A stretch of 64,000 nucleotides of DNA from Owenia fusiformis (Eukaryota; Annelida; Polychaeta; Sabellida; Oweniidae): assembly GCA_903813345.2 (NCBI GenBank), contig CAIIXF020000003.1, forward strand, positions 4,609,815-4,673,814, given 5' to 3'. The notes beneath the pieces are model-generated. The model was not told the origin of the DNA. It did not search any database and was given only the letters and a program-made list of their open reading frames with translations. A program made the translations under genes and the position numbers. Shown here piece after piece: positions 12,801 to 23,447 of the stretch. Positions within the stretch are counted from its first letter, which is position 1; every line of letters begins with the position of its first letter.

Positions 12801-15800
12801 TTAAATCAGCCTCATCGCACACTGACACATATTGAAATTATGACATAGTAACACTTTAAATCAGCCTCATCGCACACTGAAACATATTGAAATTATGACA
12901 TAGTGACACTTTAAATCAGCCTCATCGCACGATGAAACATATTGAAATTATGACATAGTGACACTTTAAATCAGCCTCATCGAACACTGAAACATATTGC
13001 AATTATGACATAGTAACACTTTAAATCAGCCTCATCGCACACTGAAACATATTGAAATTTTGACATAGTGACACTTTAAATCAGCCTCATCGCACACTGA
13101 AACATATTGAAATTATGACATAGTAACACTTTAAATCAGCCTCATCGCACACTGAAACGTATTGAAATTACGACATCGTAACACTTTAAATCAACCTCAT
13201 CGCACACTGAAACGTATTGAAATTACGACATCGTAACACTTTAAATCAACCTCATCGCACACTGAAACGTATTGAAATTATGACATAGTAACACTTTAAA
13301 TCAGCCTCATCGCACACTGAAACGTATTGAAATTATGACATAGTAACACTTTAAATCAGCCTCATCGCACACTGAAACATATTGAAATTATGACAAAGTA
13401 ACACTTTAAATCAGCCTCATTGCACACTGAAACATATTGAAATTATGACAAAGTAACACTTTAAATCAACCTCATCGCACACTGAAACGTATTGTAATAA
13501 CGACATCGTAACACTTTAAATCAACCTCATCGCACACTGAAACGTATTGAAATTACGACATCGTAACACTTTAAATCAACCTCATCGCACACTGAAACGT
13601 ATTGAAATTATGACATAGTAACACTTTAAATCAGCCTCATTGCACACTGAAACATATTGAAATTATGACATAGTAACACTTTAAATCAGCCTCATTGCAC
13701 ACTGAAACATATTGAAATTATGACATAGTAACACTTTAAATCAGCCTCATTGCACAAACGTATTGAAATTACGACATAGTAACACTTTAAATCAGCCTCA
13801 TTGCACACTGAAACATATTGAAATTATGACATAGTGACACTTTAAATCAGCCTTATCGCACACTCATCGCAAATTCACACAAGGCATTAACATGACAAAA
13901 TGTCACCACCTAAAACAATTTGGTCAATTTAAAGCAAGTTGGAAAATACCTTTTGACCTTAAGAAGAACTTCTGAGAACATGTAGATGATTTTGAAAAAA
14001 AAATTAGTCAATTTGAAGCAAGTTGAAAAAAGACCTTTTTGACCTTGAGAAGGTCATTGAAAGTCAAAGGTCAAATCTAAAGACAGATTTGAACTTCTGA
14101 GAACTTGTAAAGTCAAATTTGAACTTCTGAAAAGATGTAGATGATTTTGAAAAAAAAATTAGGTCAATTTGAAGCAAGTTGAAAACATACCTTTTTTGAC
14201 CTTGAGAAGGTCATTAAAGGTCAAATGTCAAATCTAAAGTCAGATTTGAATTTCTGAGAACATGTAGATGATTTTGAAAAAAAAATTAGTCAATTTGAAG
14301 CAAGTTGAAAAAAGACCTTTTTGACCTTTTTTGACCTTGAGAAGGTCATTGAAGGTCAAATGTCAAATCTAAAGTCATATTTGAATTTCTGAGAACATGT
14401 AGATGATTTTGAAAAAAAAATTTAGTCAATTTGAAGCAAGTTGAAAAAAGACCTTTTTGACCTTTTTGACTTTGAGAAGGTCATTGAAGGTCAAATGTCA
14501 AATCTAAAGTCATATTTGAATTTCTGAGAACATGTAGATGATTTTGAAAAAAAAATTTAGTCAATTTGAAGCAAGTTGAAAATAGACCTTTTTGACCTTT
14601 TTTGACATTGAGAAGGTCATTGAAGGTCAAATGTCAAATCTTAAGTCAAATCTTAAGTCAGATTTGAATTTCTGAGAACACGTAGATGATTTTGAAAAAA
14701 AAATTTAGTCAATTTGAAGCAAGTTGAAAACAGACCTTTTTGACCTTTTTTGACCTTGAGAAGGTCATTGAAGGTCAAATGTCAAATCTAAAGTCAGATT
14801 TGAAGGTCAAATGTCAAATCTAAAGTCAGATTTGAATTTCTGAGAACATGGAGATGATTTTGAAAAAAAATTTAGTCAATGTGAAGCAAGTTGAAAAAAG
14901 ACCTTTTTGACCTTGAGAAGGTCATTGAAAGTCAAATGTCAAATCTAAAGTCAGATTTGAACTTCTGAGAACATGTAGATGATTTAGAAAAAAATTGAAG
15001 TCAGTCTAAACAGTATTTGTTAAGTTATAGGAAGTTGTAAGAAATTGTTACAGACGCCGGACGCCAGACGCCGTACGCCAACCACCAACCGCCGTCGCAA
15101 AAAAACTGAGACCATAACAATATGTCACCACTTTTGGTGGTGACATAAAAAAAACTGAGACCATAACAATATGTCACCACTTTTGGTGGTGACATAAAAA
15201 TCAAATATGTTCAGTTTAAAAATTATTCCAGAATTTACATCAAAATCTTCAAAATGCCATGTATTAAACAACTCTTAAATGCAGTATTGTCATGAAAAAA
15301 TAATCATATATATTTTCTACACACTAATGGCCTAGTCACATAGCCCGGCCGATGTCCGGCATCGGTAGAGCTTGGTGGATTTTTTTGGTGCCACCGAGCT
15401 CTCCTCATCGGAAGCAGAGCTCGGTGACGTGAACGGACTCCGTCCGGACATCTTCAGGCGAGTCTGTCTCAAAATGGTAGTTTTTTCTACCGATGTGGCA
15501 GCAACTACCGGCCAGAGGTCGGCCGGACATCGGAAGGAATACGGCCGGTATCCGAGCAGGTAACAGGACACCGTGCGATCGCCGGCCGGGTTGTTAACGG
15601 GCTTTGAACAGTGACCGGCCGATGCTCTGTCCAACATCGGCCGGACTTCGAAGTTAAATTTCACCGAGCTACCACCGATGCGGTTTTAAGCAACAAACGC
15701 CACGGATGTCCGGCCGGTGTCCGGCCGGTGTTCGGCCAAGTTCGGTGAAAATTGCATCGCTGGCTCATCGTAACCTCATCGGCCGGGCTATGTGACTAGG

Positions 15801-17696
15801 CCATAAGTTAAAAAATATTTTAACTTACATGCATTCATGAGATCTATATGGAACCCTGTGATACGACCTGTCTCTGGAGAACTGCAATAAAACAAAAGTG
15901 CAATGATAAACTAATACCCGCTATGGCTCAGTGGCAGAGAGAGTCAAGGCTACCAATGTCGCTTGGCCCCGGGTTCGATTCCCGGTTCAGACAAGTTTTT
16001 TTGTGCGTTATGTAATTCTGGGTGTTTGACTGAGTGGTTCACGACTCGTATAAAAGGCTGTGGTGTGTACCTGTATGTCTGTGTACCTGTGCACATAAAA
16101 GAAAACAGGGCTCCTCCAAGGAGGGGTTTCTGGCTCTATCTTCGAGTGTAAAATACGTAAAATACGGAATATACCAATGAGGTATTGCTCGCCAAATATG
16201 GCGGTAACCAAGATATAATAAAATAATAATAAGGTGCAATATACAGGGTGTCCCGAAAGTATGGGGCCCCCCCTAGGCAGACATATACCAGTGTCGTCAT
16301 AGTATGTATCATATATCATTTTAAAGCTCACACAAAGTTACATTGATTCACCAAGTATCATGGTTCAACTCTCAAATGTGAAAAAATTACAGGCATTTGA
16401 AAATTTAGTGTTTGGTCAAAATGAAGTTCAATTTTACACCAAATCACTAGTCAATGTGTCCTTCCGGGCCATTGTAACAGCAGCAATTCTTTTCGGGTCG
16501 GATGGATATTGAGTTGGAAAAAGAGAATGGTGAGGGTAGAAACTCTAAGGAAACTCTTCTAAAGTGCCTTAACAGGTTTTAAGAGGGTTATAAAATTCCA
16601 CACCCCTATTTGAAGGGCTTTTAAGGTCATATCTGAAAATAATTGGTGCTGTTAACATGGCCAAGGGGGACTCATTGACTAGTAATGTGGAGTAAAATTG
16701 GACTTTATTTTGACAAAACACTAACTTTTAAAATGACTGTAACTTTTTCCCACTTGGGAGTTAAACCATGATACTTGGCAAATCAATGTAACTTTGGATA
16801 AGCTTTAAAATGATATATGAGACATACTATGAGGACACTGGAATATGTCTGCCTAGGGGGGGGGGGCCCATACTTTCGGGACGCCCTGTATACAGTATAT
16901 GCACAAGTCACATGTGGAACCCTGTGATATGACCCGACTCTGGAAAATTTAAGTAAAACAATGGAGCAATGTATATTCAAGTGCAATGCTTATGTACACT
17001 GTATATGTTCACGTCAACAGGAGATATTTCTACACACTTTCATAGAAACAATACAGTGTGTTCTTACATGTGTTCATATGGGCCAAAATCATCTCCAACA
17101 CAAAAATAGTAAATAGGTTTTTCTTCATCATCGTCCTCTTCACTTGATTTGGATTCGTGTGATGAGCTATGATCGTGTCCTTCATGGTGATGGTGCACAT
17201 CTCCATAGTAGAAGTGATGGCTACTGCCACTGGGGCGGTCCCTGGGAGAATCTGCCTGCATCTTTCCCTCCCCGGTTTTAAATTTCTCGCCCCACCCCCA
17301 AGCTGTAATGTCAAAGTTAGTATCCATATTATTTATATAAAATGTATATAATATTCACAATCAAAAGATTATATTCCTTGAAATTAAACACTCATAAATA
17401 CAAGCTTCTGTTTAATATTATAATATAAGTCTTAGATCATATATAAGAACTGAGTCTCAGTAATCGAATGCGAGTCAATGTTACATCAAATACAATTTTC
17501 ATTGAAATTATACTTGGGTTATGAAGACATATCCAAGACAACCATTTCAAAAACTTAAGTATTTAGCTTGAAGTTCTATAGGCCTAACAAAACAATTGCT
17601 TCAAAAAGATGAGAAATATAAGAATAATCACAATGATACAGAAACATTCTTACCTGATACAGCACCAATTAACATTAAGATTATGACAGCCTTCAT
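9821..17696 (-). CDS. Gene A: secreted protein with bacterial-type family 3 solute-binding domain, 326 aa
   Basis: Eight exons: 17696-17654, 17302-17068, 15881-15829, 12711-12619, 12158-11988, 10987-10860, 10701-10611, 9987-9821. All introns are GT-AG, phases agree, and the CDS is 981 nt. Residues 1-14 (MKAVIILMLIGAVS) are a signal peptide, cleaved near Ala15-Trp16. Residues 43-63 are His-rich (HH, HHHH, HxH) and 69-75 are all acidic; this linker may bind metal. From about 79 to 320 the chain reads as a type 2 periplasmic-binding fold: FCVGDDFGPYEH, then GRITGFHIDLMNALC (the usual GFDVDL motif), DDYYSACIGYWPYPRR, KADNANAFWL, the second-lobe start VKGLKIGFISGWS, IDLMLGSRD, and the end MLKVGNPLIKKLNKAL. 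It belongs by motif to the SBP_bac_3 family, whose bacterial members bind amino acids for ABC import; similar animal proteins exist in lophotrochozoan annotations. There is no membrane segment, so it is probably extracellular; the ligand is unknown. Many extra cysteines suggest disulphides. Confidence 0.9.
10123..10315 (-). repeat. 35-bp array derived from the gene A exon 7 donor side
   Basis: About five units in intron 7. Read on the coding strand each is close to TTGAGTCCCTTTAATCC then CTATATACTAG. The true intron start after exon 7 (10610 downward) reads GTGAGTCCCTTTAAC then CTATATACTGG, so the repeat is a copy of the first 30 or so intron bases with GTGAGT mutated to GTTGAGT. The array sits about 300 bp from the real donor. 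Confidence 0.8.
10355..10510. repeat. Self-complementary GC-richer island in intron 7
   Basis: Repeated forms of TTTCGGTGCC and its complement GGCACCGAAA occur several times in both orientations within 150 bp, so the segment can fold back on itself. It may be a short foldback transposon remnant; I cannot define its ends. Confidence 0.45.
11044..11142 (-). pseudogene. Extra copy of the 5' part of gene A exon 6
   Basis: In intron 5, about 60-150 bp upstream (transcript sense) of exon 6, the acceptor and first 95 or so bases of exon 6 are repeated: a CAG acceptor followed by GTTTCATCAGTGGTTGGTC. The copy carries base changes and a small indel around the codons for EThrGlyAsn, so it is out of frame if read through. 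It ends where exon 6 sequence gives way to intron. Confidence 0.85.
11160..11980. other. Rest of gene A intron 5
   Basis: AT-rich intronic sequence of about 800 bp between exon 5 and the duplicated exon 6 fragment. I see no array, transposon end or extra exon in it. Confidence 0.5.
12112..12545 (-). repeat. 108-bp array spanning the gene A exon 5 acceptor
   Basis: The true acceptor (AG at 12160-12159) plus the first 46 or so bases of exon 5 are followed upstream by three more copies at exact 108-bp steps (landmark at 12121, 12229, 12337, 12445). Each copy contains a CTAG or CAAG acceptor and the coding segment for LDDYYSACIGYWPY, then intron-like sequence. Because 108 is divisible by three and the unit has no stop in that frame, the reading frame is open through all four copies into the real exon. 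Confidence 0.93.
12668..13870 (-). repeat. 55-bp array spanning the gene A exon 4 acceptor
   Basis: About 21 extra head-to-tail copies of a 55-bp unit lie immediately upstream of exon 4. Each unit holds the acceptor (TTTCAG on the coding strand) and the first 35 or so exon bases starting TGTGCGATGAGGCTG. The unit length is not a multiple of three, so use of another acceptor would generally shift the frame. Copies are 90% or more alike, with linked variants (for example CATCGTAACAC) in blocks. Confidence 0.95.
13900..15195. mobile_element. Non-autonomous TIR element with internal tandem repeats
   Basis: Bounded by ATGTCACCACC at the left and GGTGGTGACAT at the right. Inside are about eight copies of a 130-165 bp unit rich in TTTTTGACCTTGAGAAGGTC, AATCTAAAGTCAGATTTGAA and TCAATTTGAAGCAAGTTG. 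The right end has a GC-rich stretch of ACGCC repeats and a 48-bp tail present twice (15099-15146, 15148-15195), each ending in the hairpin ATGTCACCAC/GTGGTGACAT. Related units recur near 46.3 kb, 47.3 kb and 60.6 kb, so it is a dispersed family. It lies in gene A intron 3. The superfamily is not clear. Confidence 0.75.
15328..15803. mobile_element. 476-bp MITE with TAA target duplication (PIF/Harbinger-like)
   Basis: Ends are inverted repeats of about 27 bp: TGGCCTAGTCACATAGCCCG at the left and its complement at the right. TAA flanks both sides (15325-15327 and 15804-15806), a 3-bp duplication as PIF/Harbinger elements make. The interior is GC-rich with many CGGCCGG motifs and no transposase. 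Its right edge is about 25 bp from the exon 3 donor of gene A. The 110-codon frame inside is not a gene. Confidence 0.85.
15920..16232 (+). mobile_element. tRNA-derived SINE
   Basis: The head has a polymerase III A box (TGGCTCAGTGGC, 15924-15935) and B box (GGTTCGATTCC, 15972-15982) at tRNA-like spacing. A body of about 230 bp and an AATAATAATAA tail follow. It sits in gene A intron 2. The tail runs directly into the TA target of the next element. Confidence 0.8.
16244..16888. mobile_element. 645-bp Tc1/mariner-type MITE
   Basis: Terminal inverted repeats of about 80 bp start CAGGGTGTCCCGAAAGTATG at the left and end CATACTTTCGGGACGCCCTG at the right, both flanked by TA (16242-16243, 16889-16890). 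TA duplication and this end sequence fit Tc1/mariner. There is no transposase. Another fragment lies at 588-668. Confidence 0.88.
16913..16971 (-). pseudogene. Extra copy of gene A exon 3 acceptor and 5' part
   Basis: On the coding strand it reads through an acceptor-like CCAG, a shortened start, and ATCACAGGGTTCCA, matching exon 3 (15881 downward). It carries changes that make it unusable as written. It lies about 1 kb upstream of the true exon 3, and the SINE and the mariner MITE lie between the two copies. Confidence 0.8.
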
Positions 17697-17751
17697 TGTG
17701 GACTCTTTCCAATTGCTAATGTAGATGTAATGTTTAAATGGGGGACATGTT

Positions 17752-17759
17752 CTTTTATA
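17752..17759 (-). promoter_or_regulatory. TATA box of gene A
   Basis: TATAAAAG on the minus strand, about 56 nt upstream of the start codon at 17696. A TSS some 25-30 nt downstream would leave a short 5' leader. This supports the start and a regulated, TATA-type promoter. Confidence 0.65.
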
Positions 17760-17764
17760 CACTA

Positions 17765-18720
17765 ATTGAAAGGGAGTGTCTCATGAATTGTAAAACAAAT
17801 AATTTAGAGGGAAGATTCAAAATTTGACGATGAATATTTGAGGAAAACTGAACCCAACTCAACCAACTGAGAAATCACATATTTCAAACCAATTATGTTT
17901 CAGTATTAAAATATTATGAATTACCGATAAATATTTAATGGAAAGAACGACAGCAATAATGAAAAGTTCATTCTAATGAGGACAGTATAACTGCTTTACT
18001 GTTAAGAGTCAACCCCCCCCCATATGTAACACTGGCGGGTCCAAGGGGCCCATACCCCTCCCCCTTGGGTGGAGTCAGAGAGAAAATTGTGTAGGGCCTC
18101 AATAAGGGGGCCTTTTTGATTTTTGATTACATGGTTTTTTAAGTTCAAATTATCATAACATTTTTTCGCGCAAGCATTTGAAATGTGGGCATCCCTCTTG
18201 TTGGATTCTGGGTCCGCCAGCACGTAATTACAAGATCTCTTTGAAGAATAAATGGATAATTCTTTCATACTTGTTTTTTAATTAATTTGTTTGTTTTCTT
18301 GAATTGCTGATATGGTCCCCAAAGATATATAAGGACAAACTGATTAAAAACAAAACAAAAGTCAGTCTTAAATGTAAACAGCATAAACTAAAACAAGTGA
18401 CCCCATTATTTCTTTAGATTGATAACATATAATTAATATGTATTATAGGTCAATTATATCAAGTCATTAAGTCTCACAGAGTATCACGTTAATGATGTCA
18501 AGAAACTTTGAACTATTTTTTGACTTTTAGAGCTGAGGTGAGGGCAAAGTCAGCCTTTGTTTATGAGACATGGGATTAATCAGCACTGATTTACTCTTTT
18601 CAAAATATAGATTGCGTCTGCACTGAGATTATCCTTTGAAATAGAATGAATATTACATGTAGTTCAATGAAAATTCAGATAACCAATCAGAATTAAAATT
18701 AATCAGAATTACAGAAAATG
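17765..18720. other. Intergenic 5' flank of gene A
   Basis: AT-rich upstream sequence. A segment near 18005-18260 starts with a poly-C run and CCCTTGG-rich sequence, and looks like a fragment of a dispersed repeat, but I cannot define its ends. No exon recognised. Confidence 0.4.
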
Positions 18721-19065
18721 TTATGCCACCATAAGTAGTTGTAAGTTGTTTCTAAAAAATTCATGAAATGCCAATTGACATGTTACGTCCCCATAAGTAA
18801 ATGGCATTTGGTTCATATATAAACTCCTATGAAATGTCAATAGACATATTATGCCCCCATAAGTAAATGGCATTTGGTTCATATAAAAACTCCCATGAAA
18901 TGTCAATTGACATGTTATGCCCACATAAGTAGATGGCATTGGCTCATATAAAAACTCCTATGAAATGTCAATAGACATATTATGCCCCCATAAGTAAATG
19001 GCATTTGGTTCATATACAAACTCCCATGAAACGTCAATTGGCATGTTATGCCCCCATAAGAAGTT
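18721..19065. repeat. 62-bp tandem array
   Basis: About five and a half copies of a unit containing ATGCCCCCATAAGTAAATGG, CATTTGGTTCATATA and ATGAAATGTCAATTGACAT. No splice site or exon seen in it. Confidence 0.92.
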
Positions 19066-19910
19066 CAATATAATAATTTTTGCAATTCTTGATATTCAAG
19101 AGTTTTGGCGAATCAAAGAATGAACAATAGACAATATAATTTCTTTAATATATATTTTACATTATCAATAACAGCCTCGTAAAAATAACAATATAATGAA
19201 ATATGAAAATCTGATTATATACTAGAATATTAATCAATAAAAAGGAATCTTTAACAGTCTTGGGTAATATATGAAGAATACAAAGCTAACTAGTCTAGAT
19301 GTTTTTTACATGTACAGCGAAACCATTATATTCCAAACACTAGTGACATCCGCTAAAAGTGTAACACCTCAAGGTTTTTAACAAGGAAGTCTGTTGCAGA
19401 ATAAGAAACAGATGTAAAAAGTGTTGACATTGAGAGAAGTTCATATTCCAGAGGTGTTATACAGGTTTCACTGTGGATATAATATAATACAATGCTTAAC
19501 TGTTTTTTTTTTCATTGGGTGGATCCATATTCAGAACAGTGATCATCTTTTAACACCTAAAGAGTATATATAAGACTGCCATTCAATTTTAGACTTCTAT
19601 TCCAGTTTCTTGAAATATGGTTTTCAAAATATCCATTAAGCCCAAATCAAAACATTCTGGTCCAGCCAAATGTTTCCAGTGCAAAATGGAAGATATTGTT
19701 ACCAAAATCTAAGACAAGGTTCTGAATATGACAATTTACTGCAGTCCTATTAAACACACATACATGTACCTATTCAATCATATTATTAATATATGTGTAC
19801 TCCCATACTTATATCTGTATATAAAATAGTGTAATACATAAACTTATGTATGCAATGGATGCAAGCCTATGCTGTATGTACATCCTACACTTTCTCATCA
19901 ATTGCACATG
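19066..19910. other. Intergenic sequence between two arrays
   Basis: About 850 bp of AT-rich sequence with no supported gene. Nothing recognised. Confidence 0.45.
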
Positions 19911-22273
19911 TGTAGTTGAGTACTTATTTACATGACTTGTAGTTGAGTACTTGTATACATGACCTGTAGTTGAGTACTTGTATACATGACCTGTAGTTGA
20001 GTACATGTATACATGACATGTAGTTGAGTACATGTATACATGACCTGTAGTTGAATACTTGTATACATGACCTGTAGTTGAGTACATGTATACATGACAT
20101 GTAGTTGAGTACATGTATACATGACCTGTAGTTGAGTACATGTATACATGACATGTAGCTGAGTACATGTATACATGACATGTCGTTGAGTACATGTATA
20201 CATGACTTGTAGTTGAGTACTTGTATACATCACCTGTAGTTGAGTACATGTATACATGACTTGTAGTTAAGTACATGTATACATCACCTGTAGTTGAGTA
20301 CATATATACATGACCTGTAGTTGAGTACATGTATATATGACCTGTAGTTGAGTACATGTAGACATGACTTGTAATTAAGTACATGTATACATGACCTGTA
20401 GTTGAGTACATGTATACATGACCTGTAGTTGAGGACATGTATATATGACCTGTAGTTGAGTACATGAATATATGACCTGTAGTTGAGTACATGTAGACAT
20501 GACTTGTAGTTAAGTACTTGTATACATGACCTGTTGTTGAGTACATGTATTTATGACTTGTAGTTGAGTACATGTATACATGACCTGTAGTTGAGTACAT
20601 GTATACATGACCTGTAGTGGAGTACTTGTATACATGACCTGTAGTTGAGTACATGTATACATGACATGTAGTTGAGTACATGTATACATGACCTGTAGTT
20701 GAGTACTTGTATACATGACCTATAGTTGAGTACATGTATACATGACCTGTAGTTGAGTACATGTATACATGACCTGTAGTTGAGTACATGTATACATGAC
20801 ATGTAGCTGAGTACATGTATACATGACATGTAGTTGAGTACATGTACACATGACTTGTAGTTGAGTACTTGTATACATGACCTATAGTTGAGTACATGTA
20901 TACATGACCTGTAGTTGAGTACATGTATACATGACTTGTAGTTGAGTACATGTATACATGACCTGTAGTTGAGTACATATATACATGACCTGTAGTTGAG
21001 TACATGTATATATGACCTGTAGTTGAGTACATGTAGACATGACTTGTAGTTAAGTACTTGTATACATGACCTGTAGTTGAGTACATGTATTTATGACCTG
21101 TAGTTGAGTACATGTATACATGACCTGTAGTTGAGTACATGTATACATGACCTGTAGTGGAGTACTTGTATACATGACCTGTAGTTGAGTACATGTATAC
21201 ATGACATGTATTTGAGTACATGTATACATGACATGTAGCTGAGTACATGTACACATGACATGTAGTTGAGTACATGTATACATGACTTGTAGTTGAGTAC
21301 CTGTATACATGACCTATAGTTGAGTACATGTATACATGACCTGTAGTTGAGTACATGTATACATGACTTGTAGTTGAGTACATGTATATATGACCTGTAG
21401 TTGAGTACATGTAGACATGACTTGTAGTTAAGTACATGTATACATGACCTGTAGTTGAGTACATGTATACATGACCTGTAGTTGAGTACATGTAGACATG
21501 ACTTGTAGTTAAGTACATGTATACATGACCTGTAGTTGAGTACATGTATACATGACCTGTAGTTGAGTACATGTATATATGACCTGTAGTTAAGTACATG
21601 TATACATGACCTGCAGTTGAGTACATGTATACATGACCTGTAGTTGAGTACATGTATATATGACCTGTAGTTGAGTACATGTATACATGACCTGTAGTTG
21701 AGTACTTGTATACATGACCTGTAGTTGAGTACATGTATACATGACCTGTAGTTGAGTACATGTAGACATGACTTGTAGTCAAGTACATGTATACATGACC
21801 TGTAGTTGAGTACATGTATACATGACCTGTAGTTGAGTACATGTATGTATGACCTGTAGTTGAGTACATGTATACATGACCTGTAGTTGAGTACTTGTAT
21901 ACATGACCTGAAGTTGAGTACATGTATACATGACCTGCAGTTGAGTACATGTATACATGATTTGTAGTTAAGTACATGCATACATGACCTGTAGTTGAGT
22001 ACATGTATACATGACCTGTAGTTGAGTACATGTATATATGACCTGTAGTTGAGTACATGTATACATGACCTGTAGTTGAGTATTTGTATACATGACCTAT
22101 AGTTGAGTGCATGTATACATGACCTGTAGTTGAGTACATGTATACATGACTTTTAGTTAAGTACATGTATACATGACCTGTAGTTGAGTACATGTATACA
22201 AGACCTGTAGTTGAGTACATGTATATATGACCTGTAGTTGAGTACATGTATACATGACCTGTAGTTGAGTACA
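19911..22273. repeat. 2.4-kb minisatellite, 27-bp unit
   Basis: Close to 88 copies of TAGTTGAGTACATGTATACA plus TGACCTG. The unit is partly palindromic (CATGTATACATG). Variants (TTGTATAC, TATATATG, TAGACATG, GACATGTAG) recur in the same order in blocks of several hundred bases, showing segmental duplication inside the array. All three minus-strand frames are open because the unit has no stop on that strand and 27 is divisible by three. Confidence 0.97.
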
Positions 22274-22490
22274 GTAGTGTTAACAATATATCGTCTTAAA
22301 TCTAAGATACTCATGTTATTGAAAATATTATATACAAAAATTGGATATAAAAGCAAATAGTAAATGTAAGCATTTGAAGTCTTAGTGTCTGTATGATGAA
22401 TGTTTTATATGATATACAAAAAAATTATTATGTATAAGTGAAAATATTCTAGGTCAATACTTCATTCTTCTCTTTATTATTTTACAGATA

Positions 22491-22526
22491 CTTTTATAGA
22501 TATGGATCTGAAGTTGCTAGGCACCA
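22491..22526 (+). pseudogene. Inverted fragment of gene B exon 13 acceptor
   Basis: The plus strand here reads TTTTATAGATATGGATCTGA then AGTTGCTAGGCACCA. Gene B exon 13 has the same junction on the minus strand (TTTTATAG, ATATGGATCTGAAG). It is thus an inverted copy of an acceptor and about 27 exon bases, about 1 kb beyond the end of gene B. Confidence 0.75.
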
Positions 22527-22529
22527 CTT

Positions 22530-23340
22530 TGCGTATTTTCAATGTTTTTTGGCAAAATAAAGACTTTCATTTGAATTGTATAGAATGTCCAATGTATTGA
22601 TAAGAACCTTATCTTTCATTTGACACCAACACCAGCTCAAAAGGACCACATCAAAGCTTACGATAATTAATAAAAAAACATTTTCGATCTGTCAAGCTTA
22701 TATATCAAGTTTTTATCAATGTCATTAAAAGATGGCAAAGTTGTTTGTTTTACATGATACATTCATTTTTATAGAAGTGTCACCATCTTTTAAAGCAAAA
22801 GTAATTTAAAACATGCACTTTGTTTAGCATGTGCATGCACTACTAATGATCTCTGAACTTCAAATGCTTTTTTCTATGTGAGTTATTTTTTCTCTTGGTT
22901 CAATATTAAAGCAAATCAAACTTTGTTTCATATTTGAGCAAGTGTGCGAGTAACATGTTCCAATGATTATTTTTTTCTTCTAAATTAAGTATAGTGGGGC
23001 TTTAAATAAGTAATAAACAGTAAACACCCTGCACTGTAGTTCAAACAGTTATCAAAATTAATAAAATGTTAACATTGATTTTTATTTCAAATGTATCTTT
23101 TCTGCTCTTCCCGAGGTTTCTTTTAGATACCATTCAAATTGAATAAATTAATAAGCAAATTATTGGAAATTATAATTGGAACATGAAACTGGTTCGAAAT
23201 AGGTAATTTTGGTAAAAAAAGCAGAGAAAAGTCCTTATTTTTGAAGTTAATGAAAACCATGCATTATATCTATTGCAACATTATGATTAAGAAACTGCAC
23301 AATTGTAATCAATAATTGAATGGAAAAATTTCCTCAGATT
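22530..23340. other. Intergenic 3' flank of gene B
   Basis: AT-rich sequence with no supported coding region or array. Confidence 0.45.
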
Positions 23341-23345
23341 GGCAC

Positions 23346-23351
23346 TTTATT
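23346..23351 (-). promoter_or_regulatory. Polyadenylation signal of gene B
   Basis: AATAAA on the minus strand about 100 nt past the stop at 23448. Consistent with the end of the gene model. Confidence 0.6.
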
Positions 23352-23447
23352 CAATTAAATTGATTATTATCAAAATAACCATGGTCTGTTTATATAACTC
23401 TGAGTTGGAATGAGGCCAGGTACGGACATGTTTTTCATTACTTCATT

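Noticed and set aside
12668-13870. CRISPR array
   Set aside because: Units are contiguous, without unique spacers, in an animal intron; they match the edge of exon 4.
15332-15664. 110-codon minus-strand frame
   Set aside because: It is inside the GC-rich TAA-flanked MITE and reflects the scarcity of stops in GC-rich sequence.
15920-15995. A functional tRNA gene
   Set aside because: A and B boxes are present, but no clean acceptor stem closes the fold and the sequence runs on into a body and AATAAT tail, so it is a SINE head.
19809-22286. 825-codon open frame on the minus strand
   Set aside because: It lies wholly on a 27-bp satellite that lacks stops in every minus-strand frame, so length is no evidence of coding.
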